From assembly GCA_003217735.2 (NCBI GenBank), contig CP031585.1, positions 1,723,501 through 1,787,500 on the forward strand: DNA of 64,000 bases, read 5' to 3'. Both the position numbers and the translations under genes were made by a program. This document shows positions 25,197 through 34,084 of this stretch, piece by piece. Every line of letters starts with the position of its first letter. The stretch's first letter is position 1. This DNA comes from Marinibacterium anthonyi. Its GTDB lineage: Bacteria > Pseudomonadota > Alphaproteobacteria > Rhodobacterales > Rhodobacteraceae. Under the pieces are notes generated by a model. It did no database searches, was not told the DNA's origin, and was given only the letters and a program-made list of their open reading frames with translations.

Positions 25197-26300
25197 ATGA
25201 CCGGAAAGCCGCCCGTCCGGCGTGCCCGTGCGGTCACGATCCGCGATGTCGCCAAGCGCGCGCGCGTGTCGGCGGCGGCGGTGTCGCGGCATTTCAACCA
25301 GCGGATCGTGCTGCCGGAAGCGACGGTGAAGCGGATCGAGACCGCGGCGAGCGACCTGGGGTATCGGCCCAACGTCGCGGCGCGACGGCTGAAGACCGGC
25401 AGCAGCGAATCCCTGGGCATCGTCATCTCGGACGTGGCCTATCCGTTCTTCGGCGCGGTCGCGAGCGCGGCCGAGGCGGAATGCGCGCGCAACGGCTACA
25501 GCCTGCTGATCCTCAACAGCCGCAACATCGCCGAGAACGAGATCGCGTTCCTGCAGCGGATCGAGGACGCGCAGGTCGACGGCGTGCTGCTGATGACCAA
25601 CCATTCGGTCCAGGACAAGCTGGTCGAGACGATCAACCGGGTGAAGAACGTGGTGCTGGCCGACGAGGATGTCGAAGGCGCCGATGCCTCGCGGCTGTTC
25701 GCGCGCAACTTCGAAGGCGCGCGGATGGCGGTCGACCACCTGATCGAGAACGGGCACACGCGCATCGCCTTCGTCGGCGGCGACCCGGGGCTGTTGTCGA
25801 CCCGCGAGCGCCGGCGCGGCTGGCACGATGCGCTGACCGATGCGGGGCTGACCCCGGATCCCGAGCTGGAGCTGTTTCCGGGCTACAGGATCGACAGCGG
25901 CGAGGCGGCCTTTGCCGCGTTCGACGCGATGGATCATCCGCCCACGGCGATCTTTGCCATCGCCGACATGATCGCCATCGGGCTTTTGCGGGCGTTCCAT
26001 GCCCACGGGCTGCGGGTGCCGCAGGCGGCGTCGCTGATCGGGTTCGACGACACGTTCCTGATGGATGTGCTTGACCCGCCGATGACCACCGTCCGCCAGT
26101 CGCCCGAGGTCTTCGGGACGCGCGGCATCCAGCTGTTGCAGCAGACGGTCGAGGGCAAGCTGGACGCGCCGGAAACGGAATATGTCGATGTCGAGCTGGT
26201 CAGGCGCAGCTCCGTCGGTGCGCCGCGACAGGGCCGCCACTGGCGGGACGTCGGCGACAGCCATCCACCGGGTCACCCCCGGCAGATACCGTCAACATGA
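25197..26300 (+). CDS. LacI family transcriptional regulator
   Basis: 367 residues. The N-terminal helix-turn-helix and hinge are VTIRDVAKRARVSAAAVSRH and YRPNVAARRLKTGSS, followed by a periplasmic-binding-protein-like sensor domain (LGIVISDVAYPFFG ... HTRIAFVGGDPG ... LIGFDDTFLMDVLDPPMTTVRQ). The start has AAGGG upstream; the frame runs 83 codons further back with no family similarity. It sits 19 bases before the ABC binding-protein gene, so it is probably first in that operon, and it may also control the divergent ThDP enzyme. Confidence 0.92.
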   Translation: MTGKPPVRRARAVTIRDVAKRARVSAAAVSRHFNQRIVLPEATVKRIETAASDLGYRPNVAARRLKTGSSESLGIVISDVAYPFFGAVASAAEAECARNGYSLLILNSRNIAENEIAFLQRIEDAQVDGVLLMTNHSVQDKLVETINRVKNVVLADEDVEGADASRLFARNFEGARMAVDHLIENGHTRIAFVGGDPGLLSTRERRRGWHDALTDAGLTPDPELELFPGYRIDSGEAAFAAFDAMDHPPTAIFAIADMIAIGLLRAFHAHGLRVPQAASLIGFDDTFLMDVLDPPMTTVRQSPEVFGTRGIQLLQQTVEGKLDAPETEYVDVELVRRSSVGAPRQGRHWRDVGDSHPPGHPRQIPST

Positions 26301-26319
26301 CAAGACAGGGAAACAACAA

Positions 26320-27417
26320 ATGAACAGACTATTCTCGAAAGACGCGGCCGAGATCCTCGTCGGCAAGCTGCGTGACGGCCATATCGACCGGCGCGCGTTC
26401 CTGACCGCGCTTGGCGCGATGGGCATGACCGTGGCGCTGAAACCCGGCATGGCGCATGCAGAGGCCAGCGAAGTGGTGCTGTGCAACTGGGGCGGCGCGG
26501 CGGTCGATGCCTTCCAGGAAGCCTTTGGCAAGCCCTTCACCGACACGACCGGCGTCAAGCTGGTGGTCGAAGGCGCGGGCCCCTCGACCGGTGCGATCCG
26601 CACCATGGTCGACAGCGGCAACGTGATCTGGGACGTCACCGACGGCGGGCTGATCGACGGCATGACGCTGGGCGCGGGCGGTTTCGTGGAACCGATCGAC
26701 TATTCGATCGTCGACAAGTCCAAGGTGCGCGAGGGTCTCGCCCAGGAATACGGCATCGGCAACTACACCTTCGCGTCGGTGCTGACCTACAACAAGTCCA
26801 AGTTCGACACCGCACCGACCAGCTGGACCGACTTCTTCGATTTCGACAAGTTCCCCGGCAAGCGCACCATGTGCAAATGGGTGCAGGGTCAGCTGGAACT
26901 GGCGTTGCTGGCCGACGGCGTGGCGGTCGAGGACCTGTATCCGCTGGACGTCGACCGGGCTTTCGCGAAACTCGAACCCTACCTGGACGACATCATCTTC
27001 TGGGAAGGCGGCGCCGGCAGCCAGCAGCTGTTCCGCGACGAAGAGGTCACCATGGGCATCATCTGGCACACCCGCGCCAAGCTCTTGCGTGACGAGAACC
27101 CCGATTTCACCTGGACCTGGAACGGCAACATGCTGTCGACCTCGGCCTGGTCGGTGCCCAAGGGCAACCCGGCGGGCAAGACCGTGTTCGAATTCATCAA
27201 CTCTTCGCTGGATCCGGCCGGCCAGGTCGTGCTGCTGCGCCTGATGGGCAATGGCCCGACCAACCCCGAGGCGGAAACGATGATGACGGACGAAGACCGC
27301 GCCATCAACCCGACGTCGCCGGGCAACACCGACGGCCAGGTGCTGATCAACGCCGCCTATTACGCCGAAAACGAGGCCGAGCTGCAGAACCAGTTCCTGG
27401 ACTTCATCGCCGTCTGA
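26320..27417 (+). CDS. ABC transporter substrate-binding protein, spermidine/putrescine (PotD)-type
   Basis: 365 residues. The N-terminus has a twin-arginine-like signal: polar leader, DRRAFLTALGAMGM and cleavage near GMAHAEA, so export by Tat is possible. The mature part starts VVLCNWGGAAVDAFQEAFGK, the usual first strand of PotD-type binding proteins. Later SVLTYNKSKFDTAPTSWTDF and WSVPKGNPAGKTVFEF are typical of the family. It delivers a cationic or guanidino compound to the permeases at 27586 and 28425. A tandem hairpin array follows the stop. Confidence 0.92.
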   Translation: MNRLFSKDAAEILVGKLRDGHIDRRAFLTALGAMGMTVALKPGMAHAEASEVVLCNWGGAAVDAFQEAFGKPFTDTTGVKLVVEGAGPSTGAIRTMVDSGNVIWDVTDGGLIDGMTLGAGGFVEPIDYSIVDKSKVREGLAQEYGIGNYTFASVLTYNKSKFDTAPTSWTDFFDFDKFPGKRTMCKWVQGQLELALLADGVAVEDLYPLDVDRAFAKLEPYLDDIIFWEGGAGSQQLFRDEEVTMGIIWHTRAKLLRDENPDFTWTWNGNMLSTSAWSVPKGNPAGKTVFEFINSSLDPAGQVVLLRLMGNGPTNPEAETMMTDEDRAINPTSPGNTDGQVLINAAYYAENEAELQNQFLDFIAV

Positions 27418-27434
27418 TCGGGGATACACCCTGC

Positions 27435-27558
27435 GCCGGCCCCGTCGCGGGGGCCGCATGAAAGCATCGCCGGCCCCGTCGCGGGGGCCGCATGAAAACA
27501 TCGCCGGCCCCGTCGCGGGGGCCGGCACACTGACATTCGTGCCGGCCCGTCGGGGCGG
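27435..27558. repeat. Tandem 34-base hairpin repeats between binding-protein and permease genes
   Basis: Two full 34-base units (27435-27468 and 27469-27502) differing at one base, then a 21-base partial unit (27503-27523). Each contains CGGCCCC-GTCGCG-GGGGCCG, a stable stem; in the third copy the stem reaches 9 bp. A diverged fourth stem begins GCCGGCCC at 27541. The position, just after an ABC binding-protein stop, suggests mRNA stabilisation or partial termination that raises binding protein over permease. Spacing is too short and too self-complementary for CRISPR. Confidence 0.8.
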
Positions 27559-27585
27559 TGCGGGGCGCGACAAGAAGAGAGACTC

Positions 27586-28428
27586 ATGCCATCGCGATTT
27601 GAACGATACGCATTGCTTCTGACCCTGCCCGCGGGTGTGGTGGTGCTGGCGCTATACGCCTACCCGATCCTGCAGGTCCTCAGCCTCAGCCTGACCGAAG
27701 GCAAGGGCGCGCTTTACAACTACACCTACCTGTTTCACAGCCGGGCGGTCGCAAAGGTCGTGCGCACCACCGCCAGCGTGGGCATCTACACCACCGCGAT
27801 CACCCTGGTCATCGCCTATGCCATCGCCTTCGGCATGATCCACATGAAGGAAGGCCAGCGCCGGGTCGCGATGCTGCTGGTGCTGATCCCGTTCTGGATT
27901 TCGGTGCTGGTCCGGGCCTTTGCCTGGATCACCATCCTGCGCAGCCAGGGCATCCTGAACGGCGCGCTGATGGGGATGGGCGTTCTGAGCCAGCCTCTGG
28001 AGCTGGTCTACAACCGCCTGGGCGTGACCATCGGCATGGTCCATTACATGGTGCCCTTCGCGGTGCTGCTGATCTACGCCAACCTCACCGATATCGACCG
28101 CCGCGTGATCCAGGCGGCGCGGTCGCTTGGGGCGCGGCCCATGACCGTGTTCCTCAAGGTCTGGCTGCCGATGAGCGCGGCGGGCATCGGGGTCGCGTCG
28201 CTGTTCGTGATGGTCTTCACCCTGGGCTTCCTTGTCACGCCGGCGTTGCTGGGCGGGGGCAAGACGCTGATGATCGCCGAATACATCTCGGTCCAGATTT
28301 CCACGACCCGGCGCTGGGACCTGGCGACGTCGCTGTCGACCGCGCTGCTGATCGTGGTGGCCGTGCTGATCGCCATCGCGCTGCGCAGCCCGGCCATGCG
28401 GTCCGCCTTTGGGGGGGCAAGGAAATGA
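27586..28428 (+). CDS. ABC transporter permease, PotB-type
   Basis: 280 residues with about six membrane helices; first helix ALLLTLPAGVVVLALYAYPI. The cytoplasmic EAA loop that docks to the ATPase reads QAARSLGARPMTVFLKVWLP. First of two permease subunits in a PotD-B-C order; it overlaps the next permease by ATGA. The ATPase is encoded two genes later at 30287. Confidence 0.93.
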   Translation: MPSRFERYALLLTLPAGVVVLALYAYPILQVLSLSLTEGKGALYNYTYLFHSRAVAKVVRTTASVGIYTTAITLVIAYAIAFGMIHMKEGQRRVAMLLVLIPFWISVLVRAFAWITILRSQGILNGALMGMGVLSQPLELVYNRLGVTIGMVHYMVPFAVLLIYANLTDIDRRVIQAARSLGARPMTVFLKVWLPMSAAGIGVASLFVMVFTLGFLVTPALLGGGKTLMIAEYISVQISTTRRWDLATSLSTALLIVVAVLIAIALRSPAMRSAFGGARK

Positions 28429-29237
28429 GAACCCGGTCTTCCGCACAGCTGCGCCGCACCCTGCTGATGGCGATCTGCTGGGCCTGTCTTCTGTTCCTGT
28501 TCCTGCCGGTTCTGGTCGTCATTCCGGTGTCGCTGACCGACAAGACCTACCTGTCGCTGCCCGAGCACGGCGTGTCCCTGCAGCACTATGCGTCGGTGGC
28601 CGAACCCGAAAACGGCTGGATGACGGCCATGGGCCATTCGCTGATCATGGCGATCACGGCGGCCATCGTGTCGACCATGCTGGCCGCGGCGTTTTCCATC
28701 GGCGCCTGGGTGAAATCGGGCTGGTGGCCGTCCGCGATCCGCATCCTGATGCTGTCGCCGATGATCGTGCCGCCGATCATCTACGCGGTGGGCATGGTGC
28801 GCGTGCTGTCGGGGCTGCGCCTGATGGATACGTTCATCGGCGTGCTGACCGTGCATGTCATCCTGGGCCTGCCCATGGCGCTGCTGGCCATCGCCGCGTC
28901 GCTGTCGAATTTCGACAACCGCGTGGTGCTGGCGGCCCGCAGCCTGGGCGCCGGTCCCTTCACCATCTTCGCCAAGGTGATCCTGCCCAACATCGTGCCG
29001 GGCCTGGGGGCGGCCGCCTTTCTTGCCTTCATCACGTCCTGGGACGAGATCACCGTCACCCTTTTCATCACCGCCCGGAACTTCGTGACCCTTCCGCGGC
29101 GGATCTACACTTCGATCGCGGATTCCATCGATCCGGCGCTCGCCTCCATCGCCACCATTCTGCTGTTGGTGACGGTCGTGGTGCTGGTCGGGCGGCTTTT
29201 CTTCACCGGGAAGCCCAAGGAAAGCGCGGCGAAATGA
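28425..29237 (+). CDS. ABC transporter permease, PotC-type
   Basis: 270 residues, about six membrane helices beginning LLMAICWACLLFLFLPVLVV. EAA loop: AARSLGAGPFTIFAKVILPN. Second permease, pairing with the product of 27586 to form the inner-membrane channel. Followed by the amidinohydrolase after 31 bases. Confidence 0.93.
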   Translation: MRTRSSAQLRRTLLMAICWACLLFLFLPVLVVIPVSLTDKTYLSLPEHGVSLQHYASVAEPENGWMTAMGHSLIMAITAAIVSTMLAAAFSIGAWVKSGWWPSAIRILMLSPMIVPPIIYAVGMVRVLSGLRLMDTFIGVLTVHVILGLPMALLAIAASLSNFDNRVVLAARSLGAGPFTIFAKVILPNIVPGLGAAAFLAFITSWDEITVTLFITARNFVTLPRRIYTSIADSIDPALASIATILLLVTVVVLVGRLFFTGKPKESAAK

Positions 29238-29268
29238 CCCCCTCCATCATCAGCGAAAGGATATGCAG

Positions 29269-30285
29269 ATGAGCCACGGACACGCCATGAGCCAGTTCGA
29301 GTACAAGGAGAGCAAGTTCTTCTCGACCTTTGCCTCCGTCCCCGAACCGGCCTTCGAAGACCCTGCCGAACAGACCGCCGTCTGGGGTCGCCAATGGGGC
29401 TGCACCAACGATGTCGGCAAGCTGCGCGCGGTGCTGGTGCACCGCCCGGGCGACGAGCTGAACATCGTCGACGGCAACATGCCCATGCCCGAGGTCGGCG
29501 GTTTCGGCGACCCGGACAAGGGCTGGTACTGGATGGGCAACGAGCTGCCGGACCTGGCGGCGATGCAGACAGCCCATGATCAGCTGACCGGCATCCTGCG
29601 CGACAACGGCGTCGACGTGATCAACATCGACAAGGCCGCGCCGGGCGCGATGAAGCAGATCTATACCCGCGACAGCTGCATTTCCGTCAAGGGCGGCGCC
29701 ATCGTCACCCGCCTGGCCCGCAAGGTCCGCCGGGGCGAGGAACTGCCCGTCACCCGCGCGCTGGCCGAAGCCGGCTGCCCGATCCTGGGCACGATCACCG
29801 GTTCGGGCGTCTTCGAAGGCGGTGGTTTTGCCCTGATCGATGAAAAGACCGCCGTCTGCGCCGTTTCGATCGCCTGCAACGAGGAAGGCGTGCGCCAGCT
29901 CGAAGGGATCCTGAACTACCTGGGGATCGAGCTGATCAAGCTGCCGATGCCGGGCTACCGGATCCACATCGACGGCGCGTTCAACATGATCGACGTCGAC
30001 AAGGCCATCGTGAACACGAACGAATTGCCCTATTTCTTCATCGACTACCTGAAGAAGCGCGGCATCAAGCTGATCGAGCTTCCGCCCGATGACAGCGCGT
30101 TCTCGCTCAACAGCCTCGCGATTGCCCCCGGCAAGCTGATCATGCACGGCAGCCGCACCAAGCGCCTTGAAGACCGGCTGGACGAAGCAGGGGTCGAGCT
30201 GATCACCTGCGATTACGAACCGGTCGAGGCAGGTGGTGGTGGCATCCACTGTTCGACCTCGCCGCTGGCACGGGACGCCATCTGA
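29269..30285 (+). CDS. Amidinohydrolase/amidinotransferase family protein (arginine deiminase-like)
   Basis: 338 residues from the ATG with AAAGG 8 bases upstream; an ATG two codons earlier (29263) is too close to that site. Superfamily motifs from this start: YTRD at 132-135, EGGG at 183-186, His233 and Asp235 in IHID, and nucleophile Cys328 in GGGGIHCSTSPLARD. The third acidic position is Gly (EGGG) where DDAH-like proteins, including the one at 15475, have Asp. Probably acts on the guanidino compound brought in by the ABC importer whose genes enclose it. Distinct from the shorter paralogue at 15475. Confidence 0.88.
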   Translation: MSHGHAMSQFEYKESKFFSTFASVPEPAFEDPAEQTAVWGRQWGCTNDVGKLRAVLVHRPGDELNIVDGNMPMPEVGGFGDPDKGWYWMGNELPDLAAMQTAHDQLTGILRDNGVDVINIDKAAPGAMKQIYTRDSCISVKGGAIVTRLARKVRRGEELPVTRALAEAGCPILGTITGSGVFEGGGFALIDEKTAVCAVSIACNEEGVRQLEGILNYLGIELIKLPMPGYRIHIDGAFNMIDVDKAIVNTNELPYFFIDYLKKRGIKLIELPPDDSAFSLNSLAIAPGKLIMHGSRTKRLEDRLDEAGVELITCDYEPVEAGGGGIHCSTSPLARDAI

Positions 30286-30286
30286 C

Positions 30287-31345
30287 ATGGCTCTTCTCGT
30301 TGTCGAAAACCTGACAATGACCTACGGCAAGGTTACGGCGCTCGACGACGTGTCGCTTACGGTCGAGGAGGGGGAGTTCATCACCCTCCTCGGCCCGTCG
30401 GGGTCGGGCAAGACCACCTTGCTGATGTCCATTGCCGGGTTCACCCACCCGACCGCCGGCGACATCGGTTTCGACGGTCGCAACATCACCAACCTCGAAC
30501 CCGAGGATCGGGATTTCGGCCTGGTGTTTCAGGGCTACGCGTTGTTTCCGCACCTGACGGTGGCGGACAACGTCGCCTTTCCGCTGAAGGTGCGCAAATG
30601 GGACAAGGCGCGGATCAAGGCCCGGGTGGCCGAGATCCTGGACCTGGTCGGCATGGGCCACCTGGCGAACCGCAAGCCCAGGGAATTGTCGGGCGGTCAG
30701 CAGCAGCGTGTGGCACTTGCGCGGGCGCTGTCCTTCGGGCCGCGCGTTTTGCTGCTGGACGAACCGCTGTCGGCACTGGACCGGATGCTGCGGGAATCCA
30801 TGCAGCAGGAATTGCGCCGCCTGCACCGCGAGACCGGCGTGACCTTCCTGTACGTGACCCACGACCAGCAGGAAGCGCTGACCATGTCGGACCGCGTCGC
30901 CGTGTTCGAAAAGGGCCGGATCGTGGAATGCGACACCGCGCAGCGCCTGTTCCGGGCGCCCAAGACCCGTTTCGTGGCCGAATTCCTGGGCGAGAACAAT
31001 TTTGTTCAGGGAACGCGCATTAACGGCACATGGTCGGCCTTTGGGTCCAGCTTTACCCTGCCTGCCGAGCGTGACGCGCCCGCCGACTGCACGGATGCAA
31101 CCCTGTGGCTGCGCCCCGGGGACATCGCCTTTGGGCCCGGCGACGGCAGCGGCGTGATCATCGAAGGCGTGGTCGAGGATGTCGTCTTTGTCGGCACGCT
31201 GAACAACGTGCACCTGCGGCTGGGCACCGGCGAAGAAATCGTCGCCTCGGTTCCCGACGACCTGGTCCCGGACGAGGTCATGGGCAAGACGCTGACTTTC
31301 AACGCCCGCCCGGGCTCTGTCGGCGTGATTGCCGAAAATACCTGA
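30287..31345 (+). CDS. ABC transporter ATP-binding protein, PotA-type
   Basis: 352 residues. Walker A GPSGSGKT (36-43), Q-loop in VFQGYALFPHLTV, signature LSGGQQQR, Walker B VLLLDEPLSALD, switch His in YVTHDQQEAL. A C-terminal TOBE-type beta domain (about 240-350) is typical of the PotA/MalK group. It powers uptake through the two permeases. It begins one base after the stop of the amidinohydrolase, without an obvious ribosome site, so translation probably depends on coupling. Confidence 0.94.
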   Translation: MALLVVENLTMTYGKVTALDDVSLTVEEGEFITLLGPSGSGKTTLLMSIAGFTHPTAGDIGFDGRNITNLEPEDRDFGLVFQGYALFPHLTVADNVAFPLKVRKWDKARIKARVAEILDLVGMGHLANRKPRELSGGQQQRVALARALSFGPRVLLLDEPLSALDRMLRESMQQELRRLHRETGVTFLYVTHDQQEALTMSDRVAVFEKGRIVECDTAQRLFRAPKTRFVAEFLGENNFVQGTRINGTWSAFGSSFTLPAERDAPADCTDATLWLRPGDIAFGPGDGSGVIIEGVVEDVVFVGTLNNVHLRLGTGEEIVASVPDDLVPDEVMGKTLTFNARPGSVGVIAENT

Positions 31346-31365
31346 CGGGCGCCGCGCGCGCCCGT
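31345..31365 (+). terminator. Hairpin after the ABC ATPase (8-bp stem ACGGGCGC / GCGCCCGT)
   Basis: Perfect 8-base arms with loop CGCGC starting at the last base of the ATPase stop codon. No T-run, so it may only attenuate transcription into the M24 gene. Confidence 0.45.
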
Positions 31366-31407
31366 TCCGACCCGCCCCTTCGGGCCCGAAATACCAAGGA
31401 AAGACAA

Positions 31408-32790
31408 ATGGCTGGCAAGGCCTCACTCAAGGAAATCACACTGCCGGATTACGGCGTGCCGCGCTTTATCCCGAAGATCCCGGAAGCGGTCTATCAGGCC
31501 CGCTATGCCCGGCTGATGGACAAGATGGCCGAGGCCGGCATGGACGCCATCGTGGTCTATGGCGACCGCGAACATGCGGCCAGCATCGCGTACCTGACGG
31601 GGTTCGACCCGCGTTTCGAAGAGGCGCTGTTCATCGCCGTTCCCGGCAAGGCGCCGGCCATCATCACCGGCCCCGAGAACGTGGGTCTGGCCGGTGTCGC
31701 GTCGCTGGATTGCACGGCGCTGCTGTGGCCGGGCTTTGGCCTGCTGGGGCAGGACCGGACGACATCCCGCCTGTTCGAGGACGTTCTGGCCGAGGCCGGG
31801 CTGGCCAAGGGCCAGAAGATCGGGCTGGTCGGCTGGAAATACTTCGCGGCCAACGAGCTGGGGCAGGGCGGCGATGCGGTCGATCTGCCGGCCTATATCG
31901 TGCAGGCGATCGCGGCCCTGGGCCCGGTCGTCAATGCCACCGCGCTGATGATGGATCCGGTGACGGGGATGCGCAGCCAGATCGAACTGGACGAACTGGC
32001 GCGCTTTGAATTCCTGGCCACCCACGGGTCCGAGGCGATCCGGCGCACGATCTTCGGCCTGAAACCCGGTATGACCGAATTCGAAGCCGCGTCGAACATG
32101 ACGCCGCTGGGCTATCCGCTGGGGTGCCACCCGATGTTCTCGACCGGCGAACGGGCCTATTACGGCCTGCCCAGCCCCAGCGACAAGATCATCGAAACGG
32201 GTGATCCGATCACCATGTGCCTTGGCTACCAGGGCTCGCTGACCGCGCGCGCCGGCTACCTGGTCGAAGGTCCCGAGGATCTGCCAGAGGGCGCAAAGGA
32301 CTTCGCCGAACGCCTTGTGGCGCCCTATTTCGAGGCCGCCGCCGAATGGTACGAGACCATCGGCATCGGTGTGACGGGAGGCGAGATCGACCGCAAGGCG
32401 CGCGCACGGCTGGACAACGATTTCTTCCGCCTGTCGCTGAACCCCGGCCATCTGCTGCATATCGACGAATGGATGCACACGCCGGTGCAGACGGGCAGCG
32501 ACATGGCGTTCCGGTCGGGACAGGCGGTGCAGCTGGACATGATCCCGGCGACGGGGTCGGCCTATTTCACCACCAACGTGGAAGACGGCATCGCGCTGCT
32601 GGACGCAAGCGGACGCGCGGCATTCGCCGAAGCCTTCCCCGAAGCCTGGGGCCGGATCGAGGCGCGCCGCGGCTTCATGGCCGACACGCTGGGGATCACG
32701 ATGAAACCCGAAGTGCTGCCGCTGTCGAACCTGGCGGGCTGGCTGCCGGCCTATTTCCTGCGCCCCGAACTGGCGATGTCCTGCAAATGA
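31408..32790 (+). CDS. M24 (creatinase/Xaa-Pro aminopeptidase fold) family protein with divergent active site
   Basis: 460 residues. The N-terminal creatinase-type domain (RLMDKMAEAGMDAIVVYGDR, YLTGFDPRFEEALFIAV) is clear. The C-terminal pita-bread domain starts near IELDELARFEFLATHGSEAI. The usual metal ligands are mostly not seen: the position of the first two Asp reads GDPITMCLGYQGSLTARAG, and the TxEPG strand reads AVQLDMIPATG. A His block (NPGHLLHIDEW) and a late Glu (VEDGIAL) remain. Creatinase itself works without metal, so a metal-free C-N hydrolase is possible. Preceded by AAGGAAAG; last gene of the importer operon, ended by a terminator. Confidence 0.8.
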   Translation: MAGKASLKEITLPDYGVPRFIPKIPEAVYQARYARLMDKMAEAGMDAIVVYGDREHAASIAYLTGFDPRFEEALFIAVPGKAPAIITGPENVGLAGVASLDCTALLWPGFGLLGQDRTTSRLFEDVLAEAGLAKGQKIGLVGWKYFAANELGQGGDAVDLPAYIVQAIAALGPVVNATALMMDPVTGMRSQIELDELARFEFLATHGSEAIRRTIFGLKPGMTEFEAASNMTPLGYPLGCHPMFSTGERAYYGLPSPSDKIIETGDPITMCLGYQGSLTARAGYLVEGPEDLPEGAKDFAERLVAPYFEAAAEWYETIGIGVTGGEIDRKARARLDNDFFRLSLNPGHLLHIDEWMHTPVQTGSDMAFRSGQAVQLDMIPATGSAYFTTNVEDGIALLDASGRAAFAEAFPEAWGRIEARRGFMADTLGITMKPEVLPLSNLAGWLPAYFLRPELAMSCK

Positions 32791-32796
32791 CCTTTG

Positions 32797-32827
32797 GGCC
32801 CTCCGCCGATGGCGGGGGGCCTTTTTT
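32797..32827 (+). terminator. Rho-independent terminator
   Basis: Stem GGCCCTCCGCC / GGCGGGGGGCC (one G-T pair), loop GAT, followed by six T, directly after the M24 gene. It separates the ABC/amidinohydrolase operon from the BtpA-cupin-kinase operon. Confidence 0.85.
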
Positions 32828-32840
32828 GATGGAGCGTAAC

Positions 32841-33590
32841 ATGACCGGACGGTTGACGGAGATCTTCGCGCAGCCAAAGCCCGTGCTGGGCATGCTGCAC
32901 CTGACAGGTGATGCGGCCGAGGAGCGGCTGGAGCTGGCCCTGCGGGAAACCGCGCTGATGATCGAGGGCGGGGTCGATGGTGTCGTGGTCGAGAACTACT
33001 TCGGCACGTCCGACGACGTGCGTCGGGTGCTGGACGCCTTTGCCGCCAAACGCCCCGATACGGTGGTGGGCCTGAACCTGCTGCGCGACTTCCGGCTGGG
33101 GTTCGACCTGGTGCGCGATTACGGCCTGTCCTTCCTGCAGATCGACAGTGTCGCCGGCCACCTGCCGCCTGACGAGGATGCCGATTACGCCGCCGAACTG
33201 GCGGACCGGCGGGCGTCGGTTCCGGCGCTGATCCTGGGCGGCGTGCGGTTCAAGTACCAGCCGGTAAAGTCGGGCCGGTCCGAGGACGAGGACCTGCGCC
33301 TGGGCATGGACCGGGCCGACGCGATCGTGGTGACGGGGCTTGGCACGGGGCAGGAAACCGGCGATGACAAGGTCCAGCGGTTCCGCGCGGTGGTGGGCGA
33401 TGATTACCCGTTGTTCATCGGGGCGGGCCTGACCGCCGATACCGCCGCGCGTCAACTCGCCGCCGCTGACGGCGCCATCGTCGGCAGCTATTTCAAGGAC
33501 AGCTACAAGGATACGGGCCGGGTCGACCTGGCCCATGTCCGCCACCTGATGAACCAGGTGCGGCAATTGCGCGAAAAGGATCCGGCATGA
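32841..33590 (+). CDS. BtpA/SgcQ family TIM-barrel protein
   Basis: 249 residues. The opening KPVLGMLHL and the block GGVDGVVVENYFGTSDDV are diagnostic of the BtpA/SgcQ family; later VTGLGTGQETGDDKV and FIGAGLTADTAARQLAAADGAIVGSYFK form the phosphate-binding end of a barrel. Cyanobacterial BtpA is linked to photosystem I stability, but most bacterial members lie in sugar operons (SgcQ) with kinases and have no proven reaction. Here a PfkB kinase is two genes downstream. GGAG lies 6 bases before this ATG; an ATG four codons earlier is less likely. Confidence 0.88.
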   Translation: MTGRLTEIFAQPKPVLGMLHLTGDAAEERLELALRETALMIEGGVDGVVVENYFGTSDDVRRVLDAFAAKRPDTVVGLNLLRDFRLGFDLVRDYGLSFLQIDSVAGHLPPDEDADYAAELADRRASVPALILGGVRFKYQPVKSGRSEDEDLRLGMDRADAIVVTGLGTGQETGDDKVQRFRAVVGDDYPLFIGAGLTADTAARQLAAADGAIVGSYFKDSYKDTGRVDLAHVRHLMNQVRQLREKDPA

Positions 33591-34084
33591 ACGTGATGGT
33601 CCAGGACCTGAGCCCCGAAACCTTTGCCCCCTTCGGGCGGGTGCATGACCTGGGCGGGCGCGACGGCGACCCGGGCGTGACGCTGGTGCAGACCGAAGGC
33701 CCCGGCTGGTCGGACCGCTATACCGCCACGCCGCTGATTTCGACCAGCGGCAGCCTGGGCCTGACCCGCGCCGGCGCTGCGCCCTTCGAGGTCGTGCGCA
33801 TGGAACGCCATCCCAACACCGAGGAAGCGCTGTTCTGCCTGGACGGCGACATGATCCTGGTGGCGGCACCGGCCGGTCCCGCCGAACGCCCCGCCGCATC
33901 CGACCTGCGCGCCTTCCGCGTGCCGGTGGGCCAGGCGGTGGTGCTGCACCCGGGCACCTGGCACGATGCCTGCCGGGGGGTGGACGGGCCGGTGGACTAT
34001 TACTGGGTGGCCACGGTCGGCACCGGCACCGACTGGCGCGACCTGGATCCGCATCCGGTCACCATCGTCATGGACCGGGCATGA
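33587..34084 (+). CDS. Ureidoglycolate lyase (AllA)-like cupin
   Basis: 165 residues. The order FAPFGRVHD ... ERHPNTEEALFCLDGDMILVAAP ... FRVPVGQAVVLHPGTWHDACRG matches the AllA family, including the paired His in the PGTWHDA block. AllA releases urea from ureidoglycolate to give glyoxylate. Overlaps both neighbours by ATGA, so it is in one unit with BtpA and PfkB, an unusual setting for AllA, which suggests a different ureido or carbinolamine substrate. Confidence 0.78.
   Translation: MNVMVQDLSPETFAPFGRVHDLGGRDGDPGVTLVQTEGPGWSDRYTATPLISTSGSLGLTRAGAAPFEVVRMERHPNTEEALFCLDGDMILVAAPAGPAERPAASDLRAFRVPVGQAVVLHPGTWHDACRGVDGPVDYYWVATVGTGTDWRDLDPHPVTIVMDRA

Noticed and set aside
27435-27558. CRISPR array
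   Set aside because: Units abut without spacers, are strongly self-complementary, number fewer than three full copies, and no cas gene is near.
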